Assembly: GCA_002496475.1 (NCBI GenBank)
Contig: DAJV01000107.1
Span: forward strand, 1 to 14,193
Direction of reading: 5' to 3'
Length of the DNA: 14,193 bases
From: Vulcanisaeta sp. UBA163
Lineage (GTDB): Archaea; Thermoproteota; Thermoprotei; Thermoproteales; Thermocladiaceae
Below are positions 13,738-14,193 of this stretch, in pieces. Position 1 is the stretch's first letter; every line of letters starts with the position of its first letter. The notes beneath the pieces were generated by a model that worked only from the letters and a program-made list of their open reading frames with translations, did no database searches and was not told where the DNA came from. The translations under genes and the position numbers were made by a program.

Positions 13738-14156
13738 CCTCGAGATGGCGAGGTCATACATAAACCAGGCCATGGAAGGGCTGAAGCATACAAGGAAAGC
13801 CCTGAACAGTGGTAATTACTCATACGTGGTTAGGCAGTGCTGGAAATAACCCCCAGGCGGTATAACGCTTTCCTCATCACCGTACATCGAAAAACCCCGC
13901 TCCTTCCTTGGGATTCTCGATATCAACGCCAACTCATCTATATACTCCTGAAACCACGTGGGTATTTACTTCGTTCCTTCCCGAGGACTGAGCCGACACC
14001 ATGCCACTTAGGTGGTTCTATGCCAACCATCCTCAACGCGACCTTGAGTAGTAACTCAACGGCTTTACCAGGATTGATGTTGGGAGGACGCTTAGCGATG
14101 CCGAGAAGGTCCTATCATTAGTTAATAAGTTATTTGATGAGGTAGTTGGATTGTAG
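13730..14156 (+). pseudogene. HEPN-domain gene (toxin-like) broken by an internal inversion
   Basis: The start, TTG at 13730, overlaps the end of the MNT remnant, as in intact MNT-HEPN pairs. The + strand gives LNNLEMARSYINQAMEGLKH then TRKALNSGNYSYVVRQC to 13840, and the C-terminus RIDVGRTLSDAEKVLSLVNK then LFDEVVGL and TAG (14070-14156). The expected middle is absent on this strand but lies on the minus strand of 13843-14069. Putting that segment back restores the frame at both junctions and gives a HEPN protein of about 140 residues with the PPKWHGVG region and FSMYGDEE. One remaining frameshift is within the inverted block (near 13954-13960, where P-x-WF is expected). HEPN proteins are often RNases acting as toxins. 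The gene is dead as written. Confidence 0.75.
13843..14069 (-). other. Inverted 227-base block holding the middle of the HEPN gene
   Basis: Read on the minus strand from 14069 the block encodes GKAVELLLKVALRMVGIEPP then KWHGVGSVLGKERSKYP; after a one-base shift it gives WFQEYIDELALISRIPRKER then GFSMYGDEESVIPPGGYF, ending at 13843. These are central HEPN segments missing from the + strand. Two extra bases (TG, 13841-13842) lie at the left junction, none at the right. CTGG (13840-13843) and CCAG (14068-14071) form a short inverted repeat at the ends. Length supports the reading: 227 bases plus one lost base is 76 codons. Confidence 0.75.
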
Positions 14157-14162
14157 GGTGGG

Positions 14163-14170
14163 TTTTAAAG
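14163..14170 (+). promoter_or_regulatory. Possible TATA box of a gene starting at the right edge
   Basis: TTTTAAAG lies about 22 bases (centre to start) before an ATG at 14188-14190, of which only ATG GCA is in the window. The spacing is a little short, so this is tentative. Confidence 0.25.
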
Positions 14171-14193
14171 TTAGTGAAAAGTACTTAATGGCA

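Noticed and set aside
13557..13823. 88-residue frame on the minus strand
   Set aside because: It is antisense to the MNT/HEPN remnants, whose + strand translation gives recognisable family segments; its own translation is proline/serine-rich and has no domain.
13837..14121. 94-residue frame on the plus strand
   Set aside because: It crosses both junctions of the inverted block; the opposite strand carries the HEPN codons, so this frame is a by-product.

Overview
The window looks like chromosome from a hyperthermophilic Thermoproteota archaeon, most likely a Thermoproteales member of the Vulcanisaeta/Caldivirga kind. This is inferred from an A-type ATP synthase pair, an archaeal heme-pathway siroheme decarboxylase, a PUA-containing NSUN6-type tRNA methyltransferase, purine-rich TATA promoters placed about 26 bases before start codons, and moderate GC with very tight gene packing. 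No species assignment is possible from the sequence alone. No rRNA, tRNA, CRISPR array or insertion sequence was seen.

Layout. 1-1619 (+): the 3' part of a sulfide:quinone-oxidoreductase-like flavoprotein and a DUF1641 partner. 1620-2492 (-): a winged-helix protein fused to what looks like a degenerate tetrapyrrole-methylase fold. 2535-3542 (-): thioredoxin reductase. 3590-5822 (-): a galK-galT operon for galactose entry through the Leloir pathway. 5916-6347 (+): a YbaK-type aminoacyl-tRNA deacylase. 6322-7898 (-): a small basic winged-helix-like protein and the NSUN6-type methyltransferase. 8116-9093 (+): a fused AhbA-AhbB siroheme decarboxylase. 9079-9504 (-): a PsiE-family membrane protein. 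9659-11052 (+): A-ATPase stalk subunits H/G and C, with an overlooked 45-residue coiled-coil gene running against them (11045-11182, -). 11235-11954 (-): a sequon-rich surface protein with two membrane segments. 11986-12819 (-): an aldo/keto reductase. 12998-13252 (+): a small winged-helix regulator. 13380-14156: a decayed nucleotidyltransferase (MNT)/HEPN pair.

The most striking hidden structure is in the last kilobase. The HEPN pseudogene carries an internal inversion: its N- and C-terminal codons are on the + strand, while its middle is read from the - strand of 13843-14069. Turning that block back, and discounting two filler bases at the left junction, restores the frame at both junctions.

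Expression logic is consistent. First genes of transcription units have a TATA-like box centred about 26-31 bases before the start codon, implying leaderless or nearly leaderless mRNAs, while internal genes have GGTGA- or AGG-type ribosome binding sites. This spacing moved several starts downstream of the longest possible ORF (thioredoxin reductase, galactokinase, YbaK protein, surface protein). Convergent pairs abut or overlap at their 3' ends. No intergenic stretch exceeds about 220 bases except the pseudogene zone at the right end.
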